A DNA stretch of 42,395 bases from the NCBI RefSeq assembly GCF_000410875.1, contig NZ_AROI01000051.1:1-42395 (forward strand), read 5' to 3'. This stretch comes from Halopseudomonas pelagia CL-AP6. GTDB taxonomy: Bacteria > Pseudomonadota > Gammaproteobacteria > Pseudomonadales > Pseudomonadaceae. Below the pieces are notes generated by a model that was not told the origin of the DNA, did no database searches, and worked only from the letters and a program-made list of their open reading frames with translations. The translations under genes and the position numbers were made by a program. Below, in pieces: positions 11,319-19,882 of this stretch (positions within the stretch are counted from its first letter, which is position 1; every line of letters starts with the position of its first letter).

Positions 11319-12077
11319 ATGGATTTGGCTTTCGAGCAGGGCCGGCCCGCCAGCATTGTTATCGCTGGGGCCAGTCGGGGCATCGGTTGGGCGCTGGTGC
11401 AGCAATTGCTGCAGCGTGATGACGTTGGTCAGATCTTTGCTCTGGCGCGCCATACGCCCGAGGGTGGCTGGCCAGATGATGTGCGGTTGATTCCGCTGCT
11501 GGGCGATTTGACTGAGGAGCTGGTGTTGGACACGCTGGCTGCCAGCGTGTCCGGCCGTTGTGACCGGCTCGATATGCTGATCAATACCGTCGGTTTTCTG
11601 CATGAGGATCAGGGCCAGCAGCCGGAAAAATCGCTGCGGCAGGTATCCCTTAGCGCATTACAGCGCAGCTTTACCATCAATGCCGGCATACCCATTTTGC
11701 TCGCCAAGGCTTTTCTGCCGCTGTTACGCGGCAAACACCGCTGCGTATTTGCTTCGCTCTCGGCCCGCGTGGGTTCTATCGGCGACAACCGGCTGGGAGG
11801 TTGGTATGCCTACCGGGCCAGCAAGGCGGCGCAGAATATGTTGATGCGCACCTTTGCCGTGGAGTGGCAGCGCTTGAACCGCAAAGGGGTTTGTCTGCTA
11901 CTGCATCCGGGTACGACGGATACTGAGCTGTCGCGGCCGTTTCAGGCGAATGTGCCAGAGGCGAAGCTGTTCACCGCCGATTTCGTCGCCGAGCGGCTGC
12001 TGGCGGTGATTGCCGAGCGGGGTCCAAAGGATAGCGGTCAGTTTTACGCCTGGGATGGCAGGGTTATCCCCTGGTGA
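11319..12077 (+). CDS. Short-chain dehydrogenase/reductase (CsgA-like)
   Basis: This is an NAD(P)-dependent oxidoreductase of the classical SDR fold; the substrate cannot be told from sequence. The cofactor loop GASRGIG is at about 17-23, the second motif is INTVGFLH (where NAG is usual), and the catalytic YxxxK is present as YRASK at about 165-169 with the partner serine in FASLSARVGSI. The PGTTDTELSRPF segment after the active site is typical of the C-factor/CsgA subgroup. A GGAGG Shine-Dalgarno precedes the ATG. The gene converges with yheS, the stop codons being 12 bp apart with no visible terminator. Confidence 0.92.
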   Translation: MDLAFEQGRPASIVIAGASRGIGWALVQQLLQRDDVGQIFALARHTPEGGWPDDVRLIPLLGDLTEELVLDTLAASVSGRCDRLDMLINTVGFLHEDQGQQPEKSLRQVSLSALQRSFTINAGIPILLAKAFLPLLRGKHRCVFASLSARVGSIGDNRLGGWYAYRASKAAQNMLMRTFAVEWQRLNRKGVCLLLHPGTTDTELSRPFQANVPEAKLFTADFVAERLLAVIAERGPKDSGQFYAWDGRVIPW

Positions 12078-12089
12078 AGCCCCTGGCTC

Positions 12090-14024
12090 TTAGGCTCCGT
12101 CGAACGCGTTTTCCGCTTCACTCATCGCTTCCAGCTCTTCGTGGTGGTCGAGCCAGCGCTCTTCCAACTGGTCGATTAGTTGTGTGCTGGTGGCCTGACG
12201 GGCCAGCAGCGCCTTGAGCTGGTCCTTTTTGTCCTGACTGTATGTCTCAGCATCAGCCAATGCCGCTTCGATCTCGCCGAGCTCGGCCTGGGCCTTGCTC
12301 AGCTCCTGTTCCAGCTTGTCGATGATTTTCTTCAGCGGAGCCAGACGCTGGCGCTGTTCGGCGGCCAGACGGCGTTGCGTCTTGGCGTCTAGTCGTTCCG
12401 GTTCTGCGCTATCAGTCCCTGCGTTGGCGGCCTTGATCTCGTCCTGCTGTTGCTGCCGAAAGCGCGCCAGCCAGCGCGTGTAGGTGTCTAGGTCATCTTC
12501 GTAAGTCTTCAACCGGCCGTCGGCGACCAGCCAGAGTTCGTCCGTCGTGTCACGGATCAATGCCCGGTCATGGGAGACCAGCAGCATCGCGCCTTCAAAC
12601 TGTTGCAGGGCCAGCGTCAGGGCGTGACGCATCTCCATGTCCAGATGGTTGGTCGGCTCATCCAGCAGTAGCAGGTTAGGTTTTTGCCAAGCGATCAGTG
12701 CCAATGCCAGTCGGGCTTTCTCGCCGCCGGAAAAATTCAGCACCGGCTCTTCGGCGCGGGCACCATGGAAGTCAAAGCCGCCGAGGAAATTACGCAGTGC
12801 CTGTTCGCGTTCCTGCGGTGCTATACGGGCCAGGTGCAATAATGGACTGGCCTTGGGGTCGAGGCTGTCGAGCTGGTGCTGGGCGAAATAGCCGATGGCC
12901 AGATGCTCGCCTATTTTCAGCTCCCCACCCTGCAATGCCAGGCTACCGGCCAGGGTTTTGATCAAGGTTGATTTGCCCGCGCCGTTTGGGCCTAGCACGC
13001 CAATACGGGCGCCGGGTACCAACTGCAGTTTGACCTGCTCAAGGATCGCCTGGTCGCCATAGCCAAGTTGGCCCTGATGCAGGTCTATCAGGGGGCTGGA
13101 CTGGCTGTCGGCCTCGCGGAAGCTGAACGAGAACGGCGAGTCCATATGCACCGGGCCAATACTCTCCATGCGTTCCAGGGCTTTCAGCCGGCTTTGCGCC
13201 TGCTTGGCCTTGCTCGCCTGGGCGCGGAAACGAGCGATGTACTTCTGCATGTGTTCGCGTTGCGCTTGCTGCTTTTCGAACGCGGCCTGCTGCTGGCCTA
13301 AACGCTCGGCGCGGGTCCGTTCGAATTGCGTATAGCCGCCGCGATACAGGGTCAGCTTGCGAGATTCCACATGCACGATATGCTCAACTACCGCATCGAG
13401 AAAATCGCGGTCATGGGAGATCAGTAGCAAGGTGCCCTGGTAGGCTTTTAGCCAATCTTCCAGCCACAGAATCGCGTCCAGATCCAGGTGATTGGTCGGC
13501 TCGTCCAGCAGCAGCAGATCGGACGGGCACATCAGGGCCTGGGCCAGATTCAAACGCATGCGCCAGCCACCGGAAAAATCCCCTACCTTGGCTTCGCATT
13601 GTTCGCTGCTAAACCCCAACCCCGCGAGCAAGGTACGCGCGCGGCTGTCGGCGCTGAAACCGTCATGCGCCTCAAGCTCGGCGTACAGGGTGCCGAGCTC
13701 TGCAGCCAGCTGCTGCTCTTCGGCTGCGGCAAGGCGCTGCTGAATGTCGCGCAGGCGTGCATCGCCATCCAGCACGTAGTCCACTGCAAGCCGGTCGAGG
13801 TTGTCGATTTCCTGCTGCATGTGCGAAATACGCCAGTCCGGAGGCAGGCTGCAGTCGCCCGCGTCGGGGCTCAGCTCGCCGCGCAGCAGGGCAAACAGGC
13901 TGGATTTACCGGCACCGTTGGTACCGAGCAGGCCAGCCTTTTGGCCGGGATGCAGGGTAAGGTCAGCGTTCTCCAGTAGTCGCAGCGGGCCGCGTTGGAG
14001 TGTCAGGGATTCGATCTTGATCAT
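12090..14024 (-). CDS. yheS: ABC-F family ATPase YheS
   Basis: ABC-F proteins are soluble twin-ATPase factors that bind the ribosomal E site and relieve stalled translation; they are not transporters. Two nucleotide-binding domains are visible, with Walker A GTNGAGKSS and GPNGAGKST, signature FSGGWRMRL and FSGGEKARL, and Walker B LLLLDEPTNHLDLD and LLLLDEPTNHLDME. The linker between them (about 240-310) is lysine/glutamine-rich. A long C-terminal coiled coil starts with LDAKTQRRLAAEQRQRLAPLKK. The opening IKIESLTLQRGPLRLLENA and the overall length fit the YheS subgroup. The ATG at 14024 is preferred over that at 14087, which adds 21 unconserved residues. Confidence 0.94.
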   Translation of the reverse strand: MIKIESLTLQRGPLRLLENADLTLHPGQKAGLLGTNGAGKSSLFALLRGELSPDAGDCSLPPDWRISHMQQEIDNLDRLAVDYVLDGDARLRDIQQRLAAAEEQQLAAELGTLYAELEAHDGFSADSRARTLLAGLGFSSEQCEAKVGDFSGGWRMRLNLAQALMCPSDLLLLDEPTNHLDLDAILWLEDWLKAYQGTLLLISHDRDFLDAVVEHIVHVESRKLTLYRGGYTQFERTRAERLGQQQAAFEKQQAQREHMQKYIARFRAQASKAKQAQSRLKALERMESIGPVHMDSPFSFSFREADSQSSPLIDLHQGQLGYGDQAILEQVKLQLVPGARIGVLGPNGAGKSTLIKTLAGSLALQGGELKIGEHLAIGYFAQHQLDSLDPKASPLLHLARIAPQEREQALRNFLGGFDFHGARAEEPVLNFSGGEKARLALALIAWQKPNLLLLDEPTNHLDMEMRHALTLALQQFEGAMLLVSHDRALIRDTTDELWLVADGRLKTYEDDLDTYTRWLARFRQQQQDEIKAANAGTDSAEPERLDAKTQRRLAAEQRQRLAPLKKIIDKLEQELSKAQAELGEIEAALADAETYSQDKKDQLKALLARQATSTQLIDQLEERWLDHHEELEAMSEAENAFDGA

Positions 14025-14090
14025 GGGGCGGAGTATATCAGTGCACAGCGCTACTGTGCTCGGTGATCGGCTCGGAGTAAGCTGCAATGC

Positions 14091-14591
14091 ATGACCACGA
14101 CCTCTTTGACACTGATCGATTACGTACGCCGGTTGTATCCCCAGCCCGGCGTCGAGGTATTGCTGCTGCGCTTGCAGGATGAGTATGGGTTGGACGTACT
14201 ACTGTTGCTGACCGCATGCTGGTTGGCAAGCCGTGGTCAGCCGGTGGAAGGCACCGATTGGGCGGGCATCTGCGCCGAACAGCAGTGTGTGCATCAGCGG
14301 GTGATCCATCCCCTGCGCGCAGCGCGCAGGGCGGTTGGTGAGCATGACCGGGATACCGAGTTGTATGCTCAGATCAAAGCCTGTGAGCAGGCGGCGGAAT
14401 GGCAGCAGTTGGAACGCTTGGGCTTGTTTTGTGAAAACCAGGGCGTCGTCATGAGTCAGGCGGTCAATGCCGATTTGCATTTACGTACCAGTTGCGAGGC
14501 CCAGGGTGTCGAGGCCAGCGCCACGCTGCTTATTCATCTGGCGGAGCTGGCCGGGCTAGCTGCCAGGCCGGTTAGGATGCCTGACCGCTAG
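14091..14591 (+). CDS. TIGR02444 family protein
   Basis: This is a conserved protein of unknown function found next to yheS in Pseudomonas and relatives. The sequence shows the family pattern: an N-terminal TLIDYVRRLYPQPGVEVLLLRLQDEYGLDVLLLL, with WLASRG after it, and a helical middle ending VHQRVIHPLRAARRAV. It is predicted all-helical and cytosolic, with no signal peptide. It is divergent from yheS (66 bp between start codons) and converges with algP, their 3' ends overlapping by 20 bp. Confidence 0.85.
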   Translation: MTTTSLTLIDYVRRLYPQPGVEVLLLRLQDEYGLDVLLLLTACWLASRGQPVEGTDWAGICAEQQCVHQRVIHPLRAARRAVGEHDRDTELYAQIKACEQAAEWQQLERLGLFCENQGVVMSQAVNADLHLRTSCEAQGVEASATLLIHLAELAGLAARPVRMPDR

Positions 14592-15087
14592 TCTGCGCAG
14601 GGTTGCGAGGTTTACGCCGCGGCGTGCCGGGTTGGCGACTTTTCGCACGAGTTGCAGTGGGTGGCTTGCCGCGCTTTTCAATCGCCTGGCCAGCCTGGCC
14701 TTCGATCCTTTCCAGCCCTTTACCGATGCGTAGCGTCTGACGAATGTCATCCTGCAGTTGACGGGTATAGTCCTCTGCGGCCTTGCGTGATGCCTGCAGC
14801 TCGTTCATTGCCTGCTGCAGGGCGCTGATTTTGCTTTGAGTTTTGTCCAGCGACTTGGTGTCATTGCCATTGGCTTGGCGGGCGGCTAGCTTTTCCTGGG
14901 TCTCAGCGAGTTTTTCCTGCAACTTGCCATGTTGCCGATTAAGCTTTTCCAGTGCCTTGCGGGCATCTTTTTCAGCCTGCTGGCAGGCCTCACCCAAATG
15001 CTCGTTGAGCGTGCGGGTCAGGGTTTGCAGCAAGTGCAGCGGGGTTAAGACCTTGGTGGTCAGCTTGGCAATCTTGGTATCTTTCAC
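14572..15087 (-). CDS. algP: AlgP-like basic coiled-coil protein
   Basis: AlgP is a histone-H1-like regulator linked to alginate synthesis in P. aeruginosa. This product has the AlgP head TPLHLLQTLTRTLNEHLGEAC, then a long coiled coil (about 30-120: KALEKLNRQHGKLQEKLAET), followed by a short basic tail rich in Lys, Arg and Pro (GKPPTATRAKSRQPGTPRRK). It lacks the long array of KPAA repeats that makes up the C-terminal half of the P. aeruginosa protein, so it may not bind DNA in the same way. The start is the GTG at 15087, with CGGAG at a good distance; an upstream ATG at 15150 would run into algQ. It follows algQ after 16 bp. Confidence 0.8.
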   Translation of the reverse strand: MKDTKIAKLTTKVLTPLHLLQTLTRTLNEHLGEACQQAEKDARKALEKLNRQHGKLQEKLAETQEKLAARQANGNDTKSLDKTQSKISALQQAMNELQASRKAAEDYTRQLQDDIRQTLRIGKGLERIEGQAGQAIEKRGKPPTATRAKSRQPGTPRRKPRNPAQTSGQAS

Positions 15088-15103
15088 TACGCACTCCGTT
15101 AGC

Positions 15104-15577
15104 TTACAAGGTGCTGAGTATGTCTTTGTGTGCGGTGTGCAGCACTTCAATCAGGCAATCTTCCAGCTCAAAACGCTCATGCAGCAGACCGCCAAGATGG
15201 CGCAGGCGTTCCTGCATTACGGCTTCATCTACCCCTGCCGCCGACTCACCGTACTGATCGTTGAACTGCACAGCGGTTTGCGTGATGGTTTCGATGCGCG
15301 GATACAGTTGCTTGGCCAGCGCTATGCCGCCCAGGTCATTGAAATCTTCTGCTTCGCGGATAAGTTGCTCATAGACTTCAAAGTGCCCGGCAGACATATA
15401 GTCAACGAGCACATCGCAAAAGGACTCAAGGGCGGTGTCAGGGTGCTGAGCAGGCGCGACGCGGTCACGTAATGCGGTGTACTCGGCCACCAGTTGCTTG
15501 CGCTCCGAGAGCCAGCGATCAATCAGTTTATGTACACCGCCCCAACGTTCCTGAGCTGTTGTGCAACTGTCCAGCAT
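15104..15577 (-). CDS. algQ: AlgQ / Rsd anti-sigma-70 regulator
   Basis: AlgQ (Rsd family) binds the primary sigma factor and shifts RNA polymerase toward alternative sigma factors. The 157-residue length matches. The opening MLDSCTTAQERWGGVHKLIDRWLSERK is the family signature (given here for residues 1-27), and the C-terminal helix around HERFELEDCLIEVLH is also conserved. I chose the ATG at 15577, preceded by AGGTGG, rather than the frame start at 15664. It is followed by algP and lies upstream of the same minus-strand block as dsbB and secB, the order known from Pseudomonas. Confidence 0.95.
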   Translation of the reverse strand: MLDSCTTAQERWGGVHKLIDRWLSERKQLVAEYTALRDRVAPAQHPDTALESFCDVLVDYMSAGHFEVYEQLIREAEDFNDLGGIALAKQLYPRIETITQTAVQFNDQYGESAAGVDEAVMQERLRHLGGLLHERFELEDCLIEVLHTAHKDILSTL

Positions 15578-15685
15578 GGTCCACCTCTGCATTCTGTTTG
15601 CCGTTAAGGCTGGGGACGGCCAAGCCTGCTCGGCCAGACCTGCTCCCTCGTGGAATAACAGCATAGGCCAGGCAAGGGCGCCGCA

Positions 15686-16216
15686 TCAAGGCTTATAGAA
15701 GTTCAAGGTTACCTGGCCCAGCTCCATGCCCCATTTGGACATGCTGGCGCGGTTGAGCATGACGCGGTCATCGATCAGATACATCCAGTCGTCGAAGTCG
15801 ACGAGCCAAGTACGGTCGTCCACCTTGAGCTTAAGGGTGTATTTCCAGTGAAAGGCATTGCCAGCAACGACGCCCACAGCTTCCCCTTCCACATCATCGG
15901 CGGTGCCGCGCCAGCTACCATCAGGCTGCCTGACAAGCGTCCATACGCGCCGCTCGAGGGTGCCGTCCGAGTAGGTGAAGTGTTCATCCAGCACGCCAGT
16001 ATCGCCGTCCCAGGTGCCGGTCATTTTTACTTGGAAGCGACGTACGACTTCGCCATTGCGCTTTTGAAACATGCCCCAGGCTTCAAGGTCGCCGCTGAAG
16101 TAATCCTGCAGTCGCAATTGCGGCGTCTCGCTGGCGTAATGATCGACCTCGGGGCTGGCGCAAGCGGCTAGCGTAATGGCGCATGCCAGCAGCAATATTT
16201 TCAGCGTATTACCCAT
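15686..16216 (-). CDS. DUF3833 family lipoprotein
   Basis: The N-terminus is a lipoprotein signal: ILLLACAITLAACASPE, with the lipobox LAAC and Cys19 as the acylated residue; the +2 serine would send it to the outer membrane. The mature part has the DUF3833 pattern of aromatic-rich beta strands (LQDYFSGDLEAWGMFQKRNG, WTLVRQPDGSWRGTADDVEG, FHWKYTLKLKVDDRTWLVDF, DDWMYLIDDRVMLNRASMSK). The fold is probably a lipocalin-like barrel; the role is unknown. It lies 14 bp downstream of dsbB on the same strand. Confidence 0.88.
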   Translation of the reverse strand: MGNTLKILLLACAITLAACASPEVDHYASETPQLRLQDYFSGDLEAWGMFQKRNGEVVRRFQVKMTGTWDGDTGVLDEHFTYSDGTLERRVWTLVRQPDGSWRGTADDVEGEAVGVVAGNAFHWKYTLKLKVDDRTWLVDFDDWMYLIDDRVMLNRASMSKWGMELGQVTLNFYKP

Positions 16217-16230
16217 GCGGGTTCTCCGGG

Positions 16231-16746
16231 TCAGTCTGTGTTGCGGATCAGTTGCATCAACCCGAACAGGCTGAGGCCGATAAAGGCCAGCAGTGTGCCT
16301 TCAGCAATGCTCAGGCCCATGAAGGTCCAATCCACCTTGGCGCAATCAGCGGTGCCGCTGAATAGCAGGGAGAGCATTTCTTGCAGGGGCAATACGTCGA
16401 GCATGTAATCCAGGCTGGGCAGGCAAGACGGTAGTTGATCTGCGGGCTGATGCTGCAGCCACACCTGGCGGCCGGCGACGGCGCCGCCGAGCACGGCAAA
16501 TAAGGTTAATACGAAGGCATACGCCCTGGCTGCCACACGGCGCTGTTGGCCTTGGCTGGGTAGCGGATTGTGAAGAACGGCAATCAGACTCACCAGCCCG
16601 ACCATAATCACTAGGGCGCGCTGAATGATGCACAGCGGGCAGGGCTCAAGGCCGAGAATATGCTCCATATACAGTGCAATGGCGATCAGGCTGGCGCAGA
16701 AAATCAGGGAGAGTAGGTAAAACGGTCGGGAAGCGGGCAGAGCCAT
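16231..16746 (-). CDS. dsbB: Disulfide bond formation protein DsbB
   Basis: DsbB is the inner-membrane quinone reductase that reoxidises periplasmic DsbA. The 171-residue protein has four membrane segments. The first periplasmic loop carries the redox pair as CPLC (EPCPLCIIQRA, about 36-39) and the second loop the other pair in LPSCLPSLDY and GTADCAKVDW. Both pairs are complete. P. aeruginosa has a homologue named dsbH at this locus, so the symbol could be either. It lies between the secB operon and the DUF3833 lipoprotein. Confidence 0.95.
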   Translation of the reverse strand: MALPASRPFYLLSLIFCASLIAIALYMEHILGLEPCPLCIIQRALVIMVGLVSLIAVLHNPLPSQGQQRRVAARAYAFVLTLFAVLGGAVAGRQVWLQHQPADQLPSCLPSLDYMLDVLPLQEMLSLLFSGTADCAKVDWTFMGLSIAEGTLLAFIGLSLFGLMQLIRNTD

Positions 16747-16844
16747 GGTGTGTCCGTCTGTTCAGGTGGCAGGCGGGATACCTTAGAACATGGTGCGGAA
16801 GCTGACAAGCAGCTAGCGTAAAGCGGTTGTAACAAGTGCCTGAA

Positions 16845-16866
16845 GCCCGGCCTGGGATGGCCGGGC
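16845..16866 (-). terminator. Strong hairpin after secB
   Basis: An 8-bp perfect inverted repeat (GCCCGGCC at 16845-16852 and GGCCGGGC at 16859-16866) with a 6-nt loop lies 8 bp beyond the secB stop. It has a further outer GCCTG/CAGGC pairing. No T-run follows on the minus strand, so it could be a 3'-end protecting stem or a weak terminator. Confidence 0.5.
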
Positions 16867-16874
16867 AGGCTTGA

Positions 16875-17372
16875 TCAGGCGTTGTCTGCGGCTTCTTCGG
16901 TGCGGCGCTGTTCGGCCTGTGCGAACAGGGCGTCAAAGTTGACCGGGGACAGCATCAGCGGAGGGAAGCTGCCACGCAGGACCAGGTTGTCGATTGCTTC
17001 GCGGGCATAGGGAAACAGGATGTTAGGGCAGAAGGCGCCGAGGGTGTGGCGCATGGCAGCCTCATCCAGACCATTAATGGCAAAAATGCCGGCCTGTTGT
17101 ACTTCGGCAATAAAGCTCACCTCGTCTTCACCGTTAGTCACGGTAGCCGAGAGGCTAAGGACCACTTCGTGAATGCCTTCCTGCAGCTGGCTATGACGGG
17201 TGTTCAGATCCAGGTTGACCTGCGGGTTCCATTTAGCCTGGAAGATGGCTGGCGACTTGGGGGATTCGAAGGACAGGTCCTTGACATAGATACGCTGCAA
17301 GCTGAACTGAACTTGTGGCTGATTGCCCTGGGCGCCGTTGGCGGCTTGGCTGTTCTGGTTTTCTTCGGCCAT
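16875..17372 (-). CDS. secB: Protein-export chaperone SecB
   Basis: SecB is the tetrameric chaperone that keeps preproteins unfolded and delivers them to SecA. The 165-residue protein matches the family along its length: [51 protein letters not shown], and the C-terminal [18 protein letters not shown] followed by [16 protein letters not shown]. The N-terminus has an unstructured Gln/Asn-rich tail, as is common. It is the third gene of rhodanese-grxC-secB, an order also seen in enteric bacteria. Confidence 0.98.
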   Translation of the reverse strand: MAEENQNSQAANGAQGNQPQVQFSLQRIYVKDLSFESPKSPAIFQAKWNPQVNLDLNTRHSQLQEGIHEVVLSLSATVTNGEDEVSFIAEVQQAGIFAINGLDEAAMRHTLGAFCPNILFPYAREAIDNLVLRGSFPPLMLSPVNFDALFAQAEQRRTEEAADNA

Positions 17373-17422
17373 GGTGGGCTCCTGTGTATTGTGGTGTTAT
17401 TTAGGGTTGAGTTGCCAAACGT

Positions 17423-17680
17423 CTATTTGGCCAGCATCTTGGCGAGCTTGCCGGAGCGTTCCAGCGTCATTAATTCATCACAGCCGCCCACATGGGTGCC
17501 GTCGATCCATATTTGCGGCACCGAGGTCAGGCCGCCGGTCAGGCGCGTCATCTCTGCGCGCACCTTAGGCAGGCCATCTACCGAGATCTCTTTGTAGTCG
17601 ACACCCTTGGCGGCCAACAATTGCTTGGCACGGATGCAGAACGGGCAGTACTTGCTGCTGTAGATAATTACATCTGACAT
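17423..17680 (-). CDS. grxC: Glutaredoxin 3
   Basis: This is a small glutathione-dependent dithiol oxidoreductase. The 85-residue length is standard. The active site CPFC is at 12-15 (SSKYCPFCIRAKQLL) and the glutathione-binding loop is TSVPQIWIDGTHVGGCDEL. Its ATG is separated from the upstream rhodanese stop codon by only one base, so the two are translationally linked. secB follows after 50 bp. Confidence 0.97.
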   Translation of the reverse strand: MSDVIIYSSKYCPFCIRAKQLLAAKGVDYKEISVDGLPKVRAEMTRLTGGLTSVPQIWIDGTHVGGCDELMTLERSGKLAKMLAK

Positions 17681-17681
17681 A

Positions 17682-18116
17682 TCATTTCACCAGGGGCAGG
17701 CTGTCAGCGCGCCAGCCGGCGATACCGCCAGACAAACGGTTGACGTTATTATACCCAGCCGCTTTGAGCAGTTTTGCGCATGGGCCGGAATGCTGGCCGT
17801 TGGCGCAGACCAGTAACAGTGCTTTATCCTTGTGCCGATCCAGTTCGCTCATGCGTTTGGTCAGCGCGTCCGAAGGAATATTCAGCGAGTCAACGATATG
17901 CCCAGCGGCGTAGTCCTTCTTTGAGCGGACGTCTACAACCACAGCATTTTCGCGGTTTATCAGTGCGGTAGCCTGCTGGGTGGAGACGGTTTTACCACCC
18001 TTGCGGCCTTCGGTAATGACCAGCAGCGTCATCACCACCAGAAAAGCCAGTGCCAGCAGATAGTGGTTGCCGAGAAACTCGGCCATTTGAGCAAAAAAGT
18101 CTAAAACGCGTTGCAT
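17682..18116 (-). CDS. yibN: Membrane-anchored rhodanese-like protein (YibN type)
   Basis: The 144-residue protein has one N-terminal membrane helix (YLLALAFLVVMTLLVITEG) and a rhodanese domain that keeps the active-site cysteine (LLLVCANGQHSG). YibN-type proteins lie beside grxC, secB and gpmI in many gammaproteobacteria; E. coli YibN has been connected to the membrane insertase, but its sulfurtransferase substrate is not known. I chose the ATG at 18116, because the frame above it to 18290 has no conserved sequence. It is divergent from gpmI across 200 bp. Confidence 0.92.
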   Translation of the reverse strand: MQRVLDFFAQMAEFLGNHYLLALAFLVVMTLLVITEGRKGGKTVSTQQATALINRENAVVVDVRSKKDYAAGHIVDSLNIPSDALTKRMSELDRHKDKALLLVCANGQHSGPCAKLLKAAGYNNVNRLSGGIAGWRADSLPLVK

Positions 18117-18316
18117 GGGGACGCTTCCGGATCGATAAAGTGCGCCAGTATACACAGCCGGGCGCAGTGGCAGAACCTTCCGGGCGCAAAGCAGGTCGAA
18201 GATGCACGCATGACAGGCCTGAGCCAGCCAAGTAAACTGTCTCCACGAGCCTGTCAGGCGCTGCATGTCCGCGGCGCCGTCATTCAGCAACCCTTCAATT
18301 GATGAGTTAATCCGTT

Positions 18317-19855
18317 ATGACAGCAGTCCCGAAACCTCTGGTCCTGATGATTCTGGATGGCTTTGGCCATAGTGATTCGCCAGACTCCAACGCCATTATG
18401 GCCGCTAATACCCCCGTGTGGGATAGGCTCTGGGCCAGTGCGCCGCGCACGCTGGTGTCAGGCTCGGGGATGGACGTGGGGTTGCCGGACGGGCAGATGG
18501 GTAACTCTGAAGTCGGTCACATGAATCTTGGCGCGGGGCGCGTGGTGTATCAGGACTTTACCCGGGTAACCAAGGCGATTGCCGACGGTGACTTTTTCAG
18601 TAATCCGACTATCTGTCAGGCGGTCGATAAAGCGGTAGCGGCAGATCGCACGGTGCATGTCATGGGACTGCTGTCACCCGGTGGTGTGCATAGCCATGAA
18701 GAGCACCTGGTAGCCATGGTCGATCTGGCGATGCGGCGCGGCGCGAAGAAGGTCTTGGTGCATGCGTTTCTCGACGGCCGGGACACTCCGCCGAAAAGCG
18801 CGCAGCCTTCACTGCAATTACTTGAAAAGGCTTACCAGCGCCTTGGTGTGGGGCGTACTGCGAGCCTGATTGGCCGCTACTTTGCGATGGATCGCGACAA
18901 CCGCTGGGATCGCGTCGAGCAAGCTTATTGCTTGATCATGGACGCTCACGCCGAGTTCGCGGCTGAATCTGCGGATGATGCGCTACTGGCCGCCTACGAG
19001 CGCGGCGAGAGCGACGAGTTCGTGAAGGCAACCCGTATCGGTGCGGCTGAGCCGGTACAGGATGGCGATGCGGTTATTTTCATGAATTTCCGCGCCGATC
19101 GTGCGCGTGAGCTGACCCGCGCTTTTGTCGAGCCCGATTTTGCCGGTTTTCAGCGCACCCGTGCAGTGCAATTGGCTGGCTTCGTTATGCTGACCCAGTA
19201 TGCAGCCGATATCCCTGCCCCTTGCGCCTACCCGCCAGCGTCTCTGGACAATGTGCTGGGCGAATACCTGGCCAAGCAGGGCAAGACTCAGCTACGCATT
19301 GCCGAAACCGAGAAGTATGCCCATGTAACCTTCTTCTTTTCCGGTGGCCGGGAAGAGCCCTTTGAGGGCGAGGAGCGAATACTGATACCGTCGCCACAGG
19401 TCGCCACCTATGACTTACAGCCAGAAATGAGTGCGCCGGAAGTGACTGACCGGATGGTTGAAGCGATTGCCCAGCAGCGCTATGACGTGATTATCGTCAA
19501 CTATGCCAATGGCGATATGGTTGGTCATACCGGCGACTTTGCCGCAGCGGTCAAGGCGGTCGAGTGCCTGGATGAATGTATACGCCGGGTGACTGAAGCT
19601 GCGGCCCGAGTGGGGGGTGAGGTTCTGATCACTGCCGATCACGGTAATGTCGAGCAGATGTCTGATGATCTTACCGGTCAGGCGCATACCGCACACACCT
19701 GTGAACCGGTGCCTTTCTTGTACTGCGGGCCACGCCGTATAAGTATGCGCGAAGGCGGTATTCTGTCCGATGTGGCGCCGACCATGTTGGCCCTGTTGGG
19801 ACTGGAGCAGCCAGCGGAAATGACCGGCAGATCAATTGTTACCATTACATCCTGA
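18317..19855 (+). CDS. gpmI: 2,3-bisphosphoglycerate-independent phosphoglycerate mutase
   Basis: GpmI interconverts 3- and 2-phosphoglycerate in glycolysis and gluconeogenesis using two metal ions. The 512-residue length is typical. Alkaline-phosphatase-fold landmarks are [12 protein letters not shown] at the start (metal aspartate), [20 protein letters not shown] containing the phosphorylated serine (about 65), [25 protein letters not shown] and [12 protein letters not shown] near the C-terminus. It is the first gene of the gpmI-envC-ctpA-yibQ group transcribed rightward. Confidence 0.98.
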   Translation: MTAVPKPLVLMILDGFGHSDSPDSNAIMAANTPVWDRLWASAPRTLVSGSGMDVGLPDGQMGNSEVGHMNLGAGRVVYQDFTRVTKAIADGDFFSNPTICQAVDKAVAADRTVHVMGLLSPGGVHSHEEHLVAMVDLAMRRGAKKVLVHAFLDGRDTPPKSAQPSLQLLEKAYQRLGVGRTASLIGRYFAMDRDNRWDRVEQAYCLIMDAHAEFAAESADDALLAAYERGESDEFVKATRIGAAEPVQDGDAVIFMNFRADRARELTRAFVEPDFAGFQRTRAVQLAGFVMLTQYAADIPAPCAYPPASLDNVLGEYLAKQGKTQLRIAETEKYAHVTFFFSGGREEPFEGEERILIPSPQVATYDLQPEMSAPEVTDRMVEAIAQQRYDVIIVNYANGDMVGHTGDFAAAVKAVECLDECIRRVTEAAARVGGEVLITADHGNVEQMSDDLTGQAHTAHTCEPVPFLYCGPRRISMREGGILSDVAPTMLALLGLEQPAEMTGRSIVTITS

Positions 19856-19882
19856 CATCCACACCTCAGCCGGATACCGAGT

